Shown: one piece after another, positions 25,763 through 34,478 of the stretch
Position numbering within the stretch: the stretch's first letter is position 1
Layout: each line of letters opens with the position of its first letter
Assembly (NCBI RefSeq): GCF_008905045.1
Contig: NZ_VWMY01000012.1
Span: 1-55,343 of the forward strand
Length of the DNA stretch: 55,343 nt
From: Streptomyces albicerus
GTDB lineage: Bacteria > Actinomycetota > Actinomycetes > Streptomycetales > Streptomycetaceae
Direction: 5' to 3'
Notes under the pieces: model-generated
Told to the model about the DNA's origin: nothing
The model's input: the letters and a program-made list of their open reading frames with translations, nothing else
Database searches by the model: none
Program-made: the position numbers and the translations under genes

Positions 25763-25765
25763 CGG

Positions 25766-26164
25766 CTACTCCCGTCCGAGGGGTCTGAGTTCGTATTTGG
25801 GATTGAACAGCACCCGGCGGCCCCGGCTCATCGAGATCCGGCCCGATGCGATCAGCTTGCGCCCCGGTTCTATCCCCACTATGGAGCGCCTGCCGAGCCA
25901 CACCACGTCCAGGGCGGCCGAACCGTCGAACAGCTCGGCCTCCAGGGCCGGGACACCGGCCCTCGGGCGCAGGGTGACCGTGCGCAAGGTACCAGTAACG
26001 GTGACCACCTGTCGGTCGTGGCAGTCACCGATACGCGTACAGCCGGCGGTCTCGGCGTCCTCGCGCAGCTCCTCCGACTCCAGGTCCTCCTGCGACGAGG
26101 AGAGCCGGTCGATCATGCGCCGGAACCGGCCCGCCGGCTTTTCGGAACGAGGAACAGCACTCAT
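25766..26164 (-). CDS. OB-fold nucleic acid binding protein
   Basis: 132 residues from the ATG at 26164. After a charged helix (RRMIDRLSSSQEDLESEELR) comes a compact OB fold from about residue 45: QVVTVTGTLRTVTLRP, then ALEAELFDGSAALDVVWLGR and KLIASGRISMSRGRRVLFNP. This is the RecG-wedge-like OB domain often annotated in actinobacteria, usually beside DUF3159 as here. No catalytic domain is present. It may bind single-stranded nucleic acid; the role is unknown. No clear Shine-Dalgarno precedes the start. Confidence 0.85.
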   Translation of the reverse strand: MSAVPRSEKPAGRFRRMIDRLSSSQEDLESEELREDAETAGCTRIGDCHDRQVVTVTGTLRTVTLRPRAGVPALEAELFDGSAALDVVWLGRRSIVGIEPGRKLIASGRISMSRGRRVLFNPKYELRPLGRE

Positions 26165-26243
26165 ATCTGAAGCGTACCGGGGGGCGCTGAAAGCTACGTA
26201 CCCCCACGACCCGCCATTCGAACACGCTTTCCGGTGAGCCGAC

Positions 26244-26324
26244 ACTCGAACCGGCCATCTCTCGAACAGGTCAGTTCTCGAACAGGCCGCTTCTCACATC
26301 GGCTCACTTCTCGAACCGGTACCC
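26244..26324. repeat. 16-bp imperfect tandem repeat at the 3' end of kdpE
   Basis: Units beginning ACTCGAACCGG or TCTCGAACAGG start at 26244, 26260, 26276, 26292 (degenerate, TCTCACATCGG) and 26309, with period 16-17. The last unit is within the kdpE coding end, and the stop codon lies at 26304-26306, so the array extends the gene's own terminal codons downstream. Confidence 0.8.
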
Positions 26325-26987
26325 CATCCCCGGCTCCGTGATGAAGTGCCGGGGATGCGAGGGGTCGACCTCCAGCTTGCGGCGCAGCTGGGCCATGTAG
26401 ACCCGCAGATAGTTCGTCTCGGTGCCGTAGGAGGGGCCCCAGACCTCCTGGAGCAGCTGTCTCTGGCCGACCAGGCGGCCCGTGTTGCGCACCAGTACCT
26501 CCAGGAGGTGCCACTCGGTCGGCGTGAGACGCACGTCTCGCCCGTCCCGGTTGACCTTCTTGGCGGCCAGGTCGACCGTGAAGTCCTCGGTCTCCACGAT
26601 CACGTCGTCCTCGCCGGCCCCGGTGGGCTCGGCCCGGCGGACGGCGGCCCGCAGACGGGCGAGCAGTTCGTCCATGCCGAAGGGCTTGGTCACATAGTCG
26701 TCGGCGCCCGCGTCGAGGGCCTCGACCTTCTCGTCGGAGGAGTGCCGGGCGGACAGCACCAGGATCGGCACGCGCGTCCAGCCGCGCAGCCCCCTGATCA
26801 CCTCGACGCCGTCCATGTCGGGCAGGCCCAGGTCCAGCACGATCACGTCGGGGTGGCGAGCGGCCGCGAGCTGGAGCGCGGTGGCGCCGTCGGCGGCCGC
26901 GTCGACCTCGTACTTGCGTGCCTTGAGGTTGATCACGAGGGCTCGGGTGATCTGCGGCTCGTCGTCGACCACGAGGACGCGGGTCAT
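26304..26987 (-). CDS. kdpE: Response regulator KdpE
   Basis: 227 residues. A receiver domain (MTRVLVVDDEPQITRALVIN) has the phosphorylated Asp at D52 in VIVLDLGLPD and the switch Lys in YVTKPFG. An OmpR/PhoB winged helix follows (LTPTEWHLLEVLVRNTGRLV, then YLRVYMAQLRRKLEVDP). It is paired with KdpD through an ATGA start/stop overlap. KdpDE normally switch on the high-affinity KdpFABC potassium pump under potassium limitation or osmotic stress. No kdpFABC genes are in this window, so targets lie elsewhere. Confidence 0.93.
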   Translation of the reverse strand: MTRVLVVDDEPQITRALVINLKARKYEVDAAADGATALQLAAARHPDVIVLDLGLPDMDGVEVIRGLRGWTRVPILVLSARHSSDEKVEALDAGADDYVTKPFGMDELLARLRAAVRRAEPTGAGEDDVIVETEDFTVDLAAKKVNRDGRDVRLTPTEWHLLEVLVRNTGRLVGQRQLLQEVWGPSYGTETNYLRVYMAQLRRKLEVDPSHPRHFITEPGMGYRFEK

Positions 26988-29542
26988 GAAGCCTGCCTTT
27001 CCGGTTGTACGAGTTCTGCGACTTCCACGAGTGCTCTCGGGTGGGCCGGGCCCGCCCTGAGGGTGAGGACCATGGTGAGGCCGCCGCCGGGGGTGTCCTC
27101 GGCGTTGAGGGTGCCGCCCATGGCCTCGGCGAAGCCGCGGGCGACCGCCAGGCCGAGCCCGACGCCGGCGCCGCGCGGCGCGTCGCCGTAGCGCTGGAAG
27201 GGCGCGAAGATGCGGTCCTTGGCCTCGTCCGGGACGCCTGGGCCGCGGTCCACCACCCGCACCTCCACCCGGTCGGCCATGGCGCTGGCGGCGACCAGCA
27301 CCCGCGCGCCGGCGGGGCTGTACTTGACGGCGTTCTCCACGATGTTGGCGACCGACCGCTCCAGCAGCCCGGGGTCGACGGCGGCCATCGGCAAGGTCTC
27401 GGGGATCTCCAGTTCCACGCTGTCCTCCGGCACGCCGCCCAGCGCCATCGGCACCACCTCGTCCAGGTCGATCTCCCGGATCAGCGGCGTGACCGTGCCG
27501 GTCTGCAGGCGGGACATGTCGAGCAGATTGCCCACCAGCTGGTCGAGCCGGTCCGCACCCGCCTCGATGGCCTCCAGGAGCTCGGCCTCGTCCTCCTCCG
27601 ACCAGGCCACGTCGTCGGACCTGAGGGACGACACGGCGGCCTTGATGGTGGCGAGCGGCGTGCGCAGGTCGTGGCTGACGGCGGCGAGCAGGGCCGTACG
27701 GATGCGGTTGCCCTCGGCGAGCGCACGGGCCTGCTCGGCCTCCTCCTGGAGCCGTTTGCGGTCCAGGACGACGACGGCCTGGGCGGCGAAGGCGGCGAGC
27801 ACCCGGCGGTCCTCGGCGGGCAGCACCCGGCCGGAGAGGGCGAGGGCGGTGTGGTCGCCGACCGGCATGTCGACGTCCGCGTCCTCGGGGAGCGTCGGCG
27901 GGTGCGGGCCCACGCTGCCCGCGCAGGTCCACGGGTCGACGTCGCTCTCCCGCTCCAGCAGGGCCACCGACTCCATGCCGAAGGTCTCGCGGACCCGCTC
28001 CAGGAGGGCGTCCAGGCTGGTCTCGCCGCGCAGCACACTGCCCGCCAGGAAGGAGAGGATCTCCGATTCGGCGCGCAGCCGGGCCGCCTGGTGGGTGCGG
28101 CGGGCCGCCAGGTCGACGACCGAGGCGACCGCCACCGCGACAGCCACGAAGATGACGATCGCGACGATGTTCCTGGGATCGGCGATGGTCAGCCGATGCA
28201 ACGGCTCGGTGAAGAAGTAGTTCAGCAGCAGCGAGCCGAAGGCCGCCGAGGTGAGGGCCGGGAGCAGTCCGCCGAGCAGGGCGGCCGCCACGATCAGCGT
28301 CAGGAAGAGCAGCATGTCGTTGGCGAGGCCGAGGTCCGCGTCGCTGTGGGTGAGCAGCAGCGCGAGGAGCGCGGGCCCGACGACACCGACCAGCCAGCCG
28401 GCGATGATCCGGGACCGGCCGAGCCGGGCACCCCGCGCCACGGGAAGTCCGCGCCCCTTGCCCGCCTCGTCGTGCGTGACGATGTGCACATCCAGGTCGG
28501 GCCCCGACTCCCGGGCGACCGTGGCGCCGACGCCGGGGCCGAACACGTACTGCCAGGCCTTGCGCCGCGAGGACCCCAGCACGATCTGGGAGGCGTTGAC
28601 GCCGCGTGCGAACTCCAGCAGCGCGGACGGGATGTCGTCCCCGATGACGTGGTGGAACGTTCCGCCGAGGTCTTCGACCAGGGTTCGCTGGACAGCCAGT
28701 TCCTTCGGCGATGCGGAGGTCAGCCCGTCGCTGCGCGCGATGTAGACCGCAAGTACCTCACCGCCCGCGCCCTTCTCGGCGAGCCGGGCGGCCCGGCGGA
28801 TCAGCGTCCGGCCCTCGGGACCGCCCGTCAGCCCCACCACGATGCGTTCGCGGGCCTGCCAGGTGGAGCGGATGCCGTGCTCGCCCCGGTACTGCTGGAG
28901 GTACTCGTCGACCCGGTCGGCCACCCAGAGCAGGGCCAGCTCGCGCAGGGCGGTGAGGTTGCCGGGCCGGAAGTAGTTGGAGAGGGCCGCGTCGACCTTG
29001 TCGGGCTTGTAGATGTTGCCGTGCGCCATCCGGCGGCGCAGCCCCTGGGGCGACATGTCGACCAGCTCGATCTGGTCGGCCCGCCGCACCACCTCGTCCG
29101 GCACGGTCTCGCGCTGCCGCACGCCGGTTATCGACTCGACGACGTCACCGAGCGACTCCAGGTGCTGGATGTTCACCGTCGAGACGACGTCGATCCCGGC
29201 GGCGAGCAGCTCCTCGACGTCCTGCCAGCGCTTGGTGTTCCGCGAGCCGGGGACATTCGTGTGGGCCAGTTCGTCCACCAGCGCGACGGCCGGAGCCCGC
29301 TCCAGGACGGCGTCGACATCCATCTCGGTGAAGACGCCGCCGCGGTACTCCAGCTCCTTGCGGGGAATCTGCTCCAGCCCGTGCAGCATCACTTCCGTAC
29401 GCGACCGGTTGTGGTGCTCGACGAAGGCCACGACGCAGTCGGTGCCCCGCTCGACACGGCGATGCGCCTCGGACAGCATCGCGTACGTCTTGCCGACGCC
29501 CGGTGCCGCACCGAGGTAGATCCGAAGCTTGCCGCGTCCCAT
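26984..29542 (-). CDS. kdpD: Potassium-sensing histidine kinase KdpD
   Basis: 852 residues from the ATG at 29542. Order: KdpD N-terminal domain with Walker A GAAPGVGKT (11-19) and VDELAHTNVPGS (89-100); a universal-stress-protein-like domain (235-355) with VLGSSRRKAWQYVFGPGVGA; about four membrane helices (380-475); a GAF-like region; then the kinase with H624 in AVSHDLRTPL and an ATPase domain with N and G boxes (IVENAVKYSP, then GVGLGLAVARG). The USP domain of KdpD is a c-di-AMP target in Staphylococcus. It autophosphorylates and passes phosphate to KdpE. A GTG/ATG choice upstream is possible, but the family N-terminus starts at this ATG. Confidence 0.93.
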   Translation of the reverse strand: MGRGKLRIYLGAAPGVGKTYAMLSEAHRRVERGTDCVVAFVEHHNRSRTEVMLHGLEQIPRKELEYRGGVFTEMDVDAVLERAPAVALVDELAHTNVPGSRNTKRWQDVEELLAAGIDVVSTVNIQHLESLGDVVESITGVRQRETVPDEVVRRADQIELVDMSPQGLRRRMAHGNIYKPDKVDAALSNYFRPGNLTALRELALLWVADRVDEYLQQYRGEHGIRSTWQARERIVVGLTGGPEGRTLIRRAARLAEKGAGGEVLAVYIARSDGLTSASPKELAVQRTLVEDLGGTFHHVIGDDIPSALLEFARGVNASQIVLGSSRRKAWQYVFGPGVGATVARESGPDLDVHIVTHDEAGKGRGLPVARGARLGRSRIIAGWLVGVVGPALLALLLTHSDADLGLANDMLLFLTLIVAAALLGGLLPALTSAAFGSLLLNYFFTEPLHRLTIADPRNIVAIVIFVAVAVAVASVVDLAARRTHQAARLRAESEILSFLAGSVLRGETSLDALLERVRETFGMESVALLERESDVDPWTCAGSVGPHPPTLPEDADVDMPVGDHTALALSGRVLPAEDRRVLAAFAAQAVVVLDRKRLQEEAEQARALAEGNRIRTALLAAVSHDLRTPLATIKAAVSSLRSDDVAWSEEDEAELLEAIEAGADRLDQLVGNLLDMSRLQTGTVTPLIREIDLDEVVPMALGGVPEDSVELEIPETLPMAAVDPGLLERSVANIVENAVKYSPAGARVLVAASAMADRVEVRVVDRGPGVPDEAKDRIFAPFQRYGDAPRGAGVGLGLAVARGFAEAMGGTLNAEDTPGGGLTMVLTLRAGPAHPRALVEVAELVQPERQAS

Positions 29543-29717
29543 GGCCTCATTGTCTTCCCAAACGCACTGCGTACGCTGCGTCGACCTTACGGCCAACAAT
29601 CCTGACAAATGGGGTGAGGGGCGGGCGTACGGGCGTCTTTGACGGAACTCTGATGCGCCGGGGCCGGCCCTGAGGCGCCCGGCGTACGCGAACCGGCGCT
29701 GGCTCGCAGGCCCCTCC

Positions 29718-29768
29718 GGGCTTCAGTGCTCCACGAACTCGGGCTTGAGTGGTCCACGAACTCGGGCT

Positions 29769-29786
<18 letters not shown>
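29718..29786. repeat. 23-bp tandem repeat at the 3' end of an ABC ATPase gene
   Basis: Three consecutive 23-bp units (29718, 29741, 29764), each GGGCTTSAGTGSTCCACGAWCT plus C. The right-hand unit holds the last six codons and stop of the ABC ATPase gene; the others are near-copies beyond the stop. Confidence 0.9.
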
Positions 29787-30461
<675 letters not shown>

Positions 30462-30594
30462 GCCCCTCCCCCGTAGGCCGGGCGCCAGTATCACCAACTG
30501 ACGCCCGGACGGGCAACGGTTCAGCTCGGATAAGAGCCGGTTACCGGCTCGACCCCGGTCAGGCCTGCCCAGTCTGACCGGCCTGCCCGCTCAG

Positions 30595-31491
30595 TCAGGC
30601 CTTGACCGTGAAGCCGTGCTCCTTGCCGAGCTTGCTCAGGGTGGTCTGGCCCGGGATGCCGTTGGCGTCGGCCCCGCTGAAGCCGTACCGGCGCTGGAGG
30701 GCCGCGTACGCCTCGACGGTCCTGGTGCCGAAGGAGCCGTCGGCCCACTGGGCGGGCAGCAACCCCTCGGCGACGAGGGCCTTTTCGACGACCAGGACGT
30801 CGGCCTTGTGGGTCGTGCCGCCCTGGGGCAGGCCGGGGTCGCGACGCGCGGCCGCGACGAGGTTGCTGAGGTCGACGACCCGCTTGGGCGGCTTGGTGCC
30901 GGTGCCGGGCGCCGGCTTCCCGGCCGGGGCCGCCTCGAAGAGGGCGGACTTGTCGATGTTGCCCGGGTCCCAGTGGTCGTTGCCGGGGATGTTCGCGTGG
31001 CCGTAGTGGCCGCCCTTGGTCATCCACACCGTGCGGGGGCGGTTGGTCGCGTCGGCGGCCGAGGTCGCGAGGCGGCCCGCGGGGAAGGCGTCCGGGATCT
31101 TCCAGGAGCGGATCGCGGCCATCATGACCTTGAAGTTCGGCCCCGGCTTCCAGGTGGCGGTGAACGGCTTGGCCGCCCGCCCGAGCACCTCGATCTGGAT
31201 GCAGGCCTTTCCGACGCGGTTGGTCCTCGTCGACCCGTCGTTCTTGAGTGCGCGGGCGCTCTTGTCCAGCGGACCGAACTGGCCCAGCCGGTCGGTGGTC
31301 GGGTCGTACAGCAGGTGCGGCTCGGCGGAAACGCGGATCAGGTGCGCCGCAACGGCACGGAACGCGTCGTCGCCGGTGCCGCTCTCCGTGGTGTGCCAGA
31401 CGACGCGGGCCGGGGCCGACGGATGGTCCATCGCGCCTCCGATGCTCCCGTCGCCCAGCCGCTGCGCTTTCTCGATCCAGATCGTGCTCAT
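30595..31491 (-). CDS. N-acetylmuramoyl-L-alanine amidase-like protein with peptidoglycan-binding domain
   Basis: 298 residues, ATG start with GGGGGA upstream. The N-terminal domain has an Amidase_2-like Zn site: H33 in VVWHTTES, E101 in IQIEV, and H173/D175 in GNDHWDPG. A proline- and lysine-rich linker (190-205) leads to a C-terminal PG_binding_1 domain (ADVLVVEKALVAEGLL, then FGTRTVEAYAALQRRYG). There is no signal peptide or membrane span, unusual for a cell-wall hydrolase and more like a phage endolysin, though no phage genes surround it. It would cleave the MurNAc-L-Ala bond of peptidoglycan. The 205-bp gap to the TetR gene holds that gene's promoter. Confidence 0.8.
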   Translation of the reverse strand: MSTIWIEKAQRLGDGSIGGAMDHPSAPARVVWHTTESGTGDDAFRAVAAHLIRVSAEPHLLYDPTTDRLGQFGPLDKSARALKNDGSTRTNRVGKACIQIEVLGRAAKPFTATWKPGPNFKVMMAAIRSWKIPDAFPAGRLATSAADATNRPRTVWMTKGGHYGHANIPGNDHWDPGNIDKSALFEAAPAGKPAPGTGTKPPKRVVDLSNLVAAARRDPGLPQGGTTHKADVLVVEKALVAEGLLPAQWADGSFGTRTVEAYAALQRRYGFSGADANGIPGQTTLSKLGKEHGFTVKA

Positions 31492-31660
31492 TCCGGGTCC
31501 CCCGTGTAGGTCGCTGAGTCGGTAAGTCGTGTGCGGTACAGGCGAGTTGACGGTTCAGCGTCACCTCTCCCCTGGGTGACGCAGCGTAGCCGCCGACAAG
31601 TTCCGGCTCAGGCATTTCTTCACTCGTTCAGCCCAACAAGCCCTCCGCTCTTGATGGCTC

Positions 31661-31690
31661 TTGACGACAGAAAAGCGTGAGTGGTTAAGT
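31661..31690 (+). promoter_or_regulatory. Promoter of the TetR gene, probably leaderless
   Basis: TTGACG (31661-31666) and TTAAGT (31685-31690) are 18 bp apart, and the ATG at 31697 begins seven bases after the -10. Transcription would start at or next to the start codon. No Shine-Dalgarno is present, which fits a leaderless mRNA. Confidence 0.5.
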
Positions 31691-31696
31691 ACTCAC
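31677..31696. promoter_or_regulatory. TetR operator, copy 1
   Basis: GTGAGTGGTTAAGTACTCAC is an inverted repeat with 16 of 20 positions symmetric. It covers the -10 element and abuts the TetR start codon. Nearly the same sequence recurs at 32338-32355 before the MFS gene. Confidence 0.75.
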
Positions 31697-32263
31697 ATGC
31701 AGACCGAACGACGCCGCCACCTGTCCACCGCCGAGGAACGCCGCGAAACGGTGCTCCGCACGGCCATCGGCGCCTTCGCCTCGCGTGGCTACTTCGGCAC
31801 GACGACCACGGAGGTGGCGAAGGCCGCCGGCATCTCCCAGGCGTACGTCTACCGGCTCTTCCCGAACAAGGAGTCCCTGTTCGCCGCGGTCGTCGAGCAC
31901 TGCTTCGTCAAGGTGCGGGAGAGCCTGGAAGCGGGCGCGGCCGAGGCGAAGGGCAGCTCTCCGGAGGCGGTGCTTTCCTCCATGGGTGACGCCTACGCCC
32001 ACCTGATCAGCGACAACGACCTACTGCTCGTACAGTTGCACGCCCAGGCTGCCGCGGTCTCGGTCCCCGCGATCCGGGACGCCGTACGAGCGGGATACGC
32101 CCGCACGGTGGAGTACGTCCGCGGAGCCTCGGGGGGTGACGACCGCCAGGTCCAGGAGTTCTTCGCCGTCGGCATGCTCTGTCATCTGGTGGTGTCGATG
32201 GAGGCGCAGGAAGTGGACGCGCCCTGGACGCGCACGCTCACGGCGGGCATCCGGCACTACTGA
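31697..32263 (+). CDS. TetR-family repressor of the adjacent efflux/oxygenase genes
   Basis: 188 residues from the ATG at 31697. The N-terminal HTH is typical (VLRTAIGAFASRGYFGTTTT, then EVAKAAGISQAYVYRLFPNK). The C-terminal part has the helical ligand-binding look (VLSSMGDAYAHLISDNDLLL, then VQEFFAVGMLCHLVVSMEAQ). The same palindrome at its own promoter and at the MFS promoter 80 bp downstream argues that it represses itself and the downstream MFS-SRPBCC-oxygenase genes. The ligand is unknown; it could be the MFS substrate. Confidence 0.88.
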   Translation: MQTERRRHLSTAEERRETVLRTAIGAFASRGYFGTTTTEVAKAAGISQAYVYRLFPNKESLFAAVVEHCFVKVRESLEAGAAEAKGSSPEAVLSSMGDAYAHLISDNDLLLVQLHAQAAAVSVPAIRDAVRAGYARTVEYVRGASGGDDRQVQEFFAVGMLCHLVVSMEAQEVDAPWTRTLTAGIRHY

Positions 32264-32267
32264 CGAG

Positions 32268-32297
32268 CCCGCCGCGGCGGGACGAGGGACCGTTTTT
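32268..32297 (+). terminator. Possible short terminator after tetR
   Basis: CCCGCCGCGGCGGG (32268-32281) is a perfect 14-bp palindrome five bases after the stop, with TTTTT at 32293-32297. The stem has essentially no loop and the T-run is set back, so termination may be partial. Confidence 0.4.
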
Positions 32298-32337
32298 CGC
32301 AGCCCCACAGTCCCGCCGTCTTTTTCGACCTGAAGAG

Positions 32338-32355
32338 TGAGTGGTTGACCACTCA
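32338..32355. promoter_or_regulatory. TetR operator, copy 2
   Basis: TGAGTGGT-TG-ACCACTCA is a perfect 8-2-8 inverted repeat, 45 bp upstream of the MFS start. It shares the TGAGTGGTT core and the ACTCA end with the element at 31677-31696. Confidence 0.8.
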
Positions 32356-32400
32356 TTCGGCCGCTCATGCACGTCATGCCGGTGCAGGGAAAGGAACCCG

Positions 32401-33858
32401 ATGTTCAGCACGCGAGAGGGAGCAACCGCGGTCCGCCACGGCGCCGCGCTCGCAGTCCTCGCCGCCGCGCAGTTCGCGGTCGCGCTCAGCACGTCCATCG
32501 TCAACGTCGCCCTGCCCGCGGTCCGCGACGGTGCCGGGCTGTCCGACACCGGCATGTCCTGGGTCGTGAACTCCTACGGGCTCGCCTTCGGAGCGCTGCT
32601 CCTGCTCGGCGGACGGGCCGCCGACCTGGTCGGACGGCGCCGCGTACTCCTCGCGGGCCTCGCGCTGTTCGCCGCGGCCTCGGTCGCCGCGGGTCTCGCC
32701 ACCAGCCCCTGGACGCTGATCACCGCCCGCACCGCGCAGGGCGTCGGAGCCGCCGCCGTGGCACCCGCCGCGCTCTCGCTGGTGATGCGGCTGTTCCCGC
32801 CAGGACCGGGGCGTGCCAAGGCACTTGGAGTCTGGGGCGCGGTGTCCGGCGCCGGCGGAGCGGCCGGAGTCCTGCTCGGCGGGGTGCTCACCGAGGGCCT
32901 GGGCTGGCCGTGGATCTTCCACGTCTCCGGACTCGGCGCGGCGCTGGTGCTCGTCGGCACCGTGGCGCTGGTCCCCGCCGCACCGCCCGACGAGGGAGCC
33001 CCCCGGCGGCTCGACCTGCTCGGCACGCTCACCGTCACGGCCGGACTGGTCGCCCTCGTGTACGGCCTCACGTCCGCCGGACGCTCCGGCTGGACCGACC
33101 CGTGGGTCCTCGGCGCCCTGGGCACCGCCGCCGTGCTGCTCGCGCTGTTCCTCCTGGTCGAGCGGCGGCACACCGCCCCGCTGCTGCCGCCCCGGCTGTG
33201 GTCGGAGGGCCTGGTCGCCCCCGCCAATCTCGTGATGACGCTGCTGGGCTCCGTCTGGGTCGGCCTCTTCTTCTTCCTGCCGCTCTATCAGCAACAGGTA
33301 CTCGGCGCAGGCCCGTTGGAGGCAGGACTCTCCCAACTCCCTCTCGCCGCAGCCAACATGCTCGGCTCCTCACTGGCCCCGCGGCTCTCCCGCCGTCTCG
33401 GCCCGCACGTCACCCTCGCCACAGGCCTGCTGACCCAGGCCGCCGGACTGCTGTGGCTGTCCCGGATCACGGCCGACGGCACCTTCCTGACCGACGTACT
33501 CGGCCCGATCCTCGTGATCGGCCTCGGCCTCGGCACTGCGTTCGTCCAGCTCACAGGGGCCGCCGTGACAGGCGTCCGGCCCGCCGACACGGGACTGGCC
33601 AGCGGTCTGGTCAACACCACCCGGCAGATCGGCGGAGCCGTGGGCCTGGCCGTGCTCGGCACACTCGCCGCGTCCCGTACGGCGGCCGCCGCGCACCACC
33701 ACTCCCCTGCTGAGGCGCTCACCGAGGGCTACCGGCTGGCCTTCCTCGTCTCGGCGGCCGTACTCGCCGCCGGCGCCGCACTGACTCCCCTCCTGGCCCG
33801 CCGCGTCCCGGCACCGCCACTCACCGAGCAGGCCCAGGTCCCCACTCCGACTCACTGA
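32401..33858 (+). CDS. MFS transporter, EmrB/QacA (DHA2) type
   Basis: 485 residues from the ATG at 32401 (AAAGGA upstream). Hydrophobic throughout, with about 14 helices. The first helix has FAVALSTSIVNVALPAVRDG, motif A is GGRAADLVGRRRVLL, and the motif C region is GVWGAVSGAGGAAGVLLGGV. A His/Ala-rich loop (RTAAAAHHHSPAEAL) precedes the last helix. It is a proton-driven exporter, substrate unknown. It is preceded by the TetR operator and followed at 54 bp by the SRPBCC gene. Short direct repeats (GTCCACYGAA twice, 33881-33900) lie after the stop. Confidence 0.9.
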   Translation: MFSTREGATAVRHGAALAVLAAAQFAVALSTSIVNVALPAVRDGAGLSDTGMSWVVNSYGLAFGALLLLGGRAADLVGRRRVLLAGLALFAAASVAAGLATSPWTLITARTAQGVGAAAVAPAALSLVMRLFPPGPGRAKALGVWGAVSGAGGAAGVLLGGVLTEGLGWPWIFHVSGLGAALVLVGTVALVPAAPPDEGAPRRLDLLGTLTVTAGLVALVYGLTSAGRSGWTDPWVLGALGTAAVLLALFLLVERRHTAPLLPPRLWSEGLVAPANLVMTLLGSVWVGLFFFLPLYQQQVLGAGPLEAGLSQLPLAAANMLGSSLAPRLSRRLGPHVTLATGLLTQAAGLLWLSRITADGTFLTDVLGPILVIGLGLGTAFVQLTGAAVTGVRPADTGLASGLVNTTRQIGGAVGLAVLGTLAASRTAAAAHHHSPAEALTEGYRLAFLVSAAVLAAGAALTPLLARRVPAPPLTEQAQVPTPTH

Positions 33859-33912
33859 AGACCCGCTGAACATCCACCCAGTCCACCGAAGTCCACTGAA
33901 GGAGATCCCGTC

Positions 33913-34377
33913 ATGAACGCCATGAACACGCCCCTCCACACCGTCGACGAAGACGCCCCCGTCGTCGTACGCCTCTCGACCGTCGTCGACGCCCCGCTCG
34001 CGACCGTATGGGCCCTGCACACCGACATCGGCTCCTGGGCCGACTGGAACACGGACATCGAGTCCGTCGACTTCACCGGCCCTCTCGCCCCCGGCGCCTC
34101 CTTCCGGTGGCTCACCCACGGCCTCGACATCACCTCCACGGTCAGCCAGGTCGTGCCCGGCGAGCGGATCGTGTGGGGCGGCCCGGCGCACGGCATCGAC
34201 GGCGTCCACGTCTGGACCTTCGAGGAGACCGGCGACGGGGCCGTGACGGTCCGTACCGAGGAGTCCTGGGCCGGGGCGCCGGTCGAGGAGCGCCCCGAGG
34301 AGCTGCGGCAGGCGCTCCGGCAGTCCCTGGAGAGCTGGCTCGGACTGCTGAAGTCCGAGGCCGAGCGCCGCGGGTGA
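33913..34377 (+). CDS. SRPBCC (START-like) family protein
   Basis: 154 residues with AAGGAGA upstream of the ATG. The fold pattern is clear: VVVRLSTVVDAPLATVWALH at the start (first strand and helix), DIGSWADWNTDIESVDFTG, SFRWLTHGLDITSTVSQVVP and a long C-terminal helix (LRQALRQSLESWLGLLKSEA). Such proteins bind hydrophobic ligands in a deep cavity and include polyketide cyclases and aromatic-compound carriers. Between an exporter and a carotenoid-type oxygenase, it may handle their shared hydrophobic or aromatic substrate. No catalytic residues can be assigned. Confidence 0.85.
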   Translation: MNAMNTPLHTVDEDAPVVVRLSTVVDAPLATVWALHTDIGSWADWNTDIESVDFTGPLAPGASFRWLTHGLDITSTVSQVVPGERIVWGGPAHGIDGVHVWTFEETGDGAVTVRTEESWAGAPVEERPEELRQALRQSLESWLGLLKSEAERRG

Positions 34378-34478
34378 CGCCATACGGCACGTGAGGTGTC
34401 CACGTACGCCGGTGAGACGCGCCCCTTCCTGCCCCCTGAGCGAGACCCCACGACGAACCACCAGAGAGGTCACCCGTC

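Noticed and set aside
26244..26324. CRISPR-like array
   Set aside because: Units are contiguous with no spacers and derive from the end of kdpE; there are no cas genes in the window.
26988..27932. Long N-terminal extension in the kdpE frame
   Set aside because: It overlaps kdpD in another frame and has Arg/Pro/Gly-rich shadow composition. The receiver domain starts exactly at the ATG at 26987.
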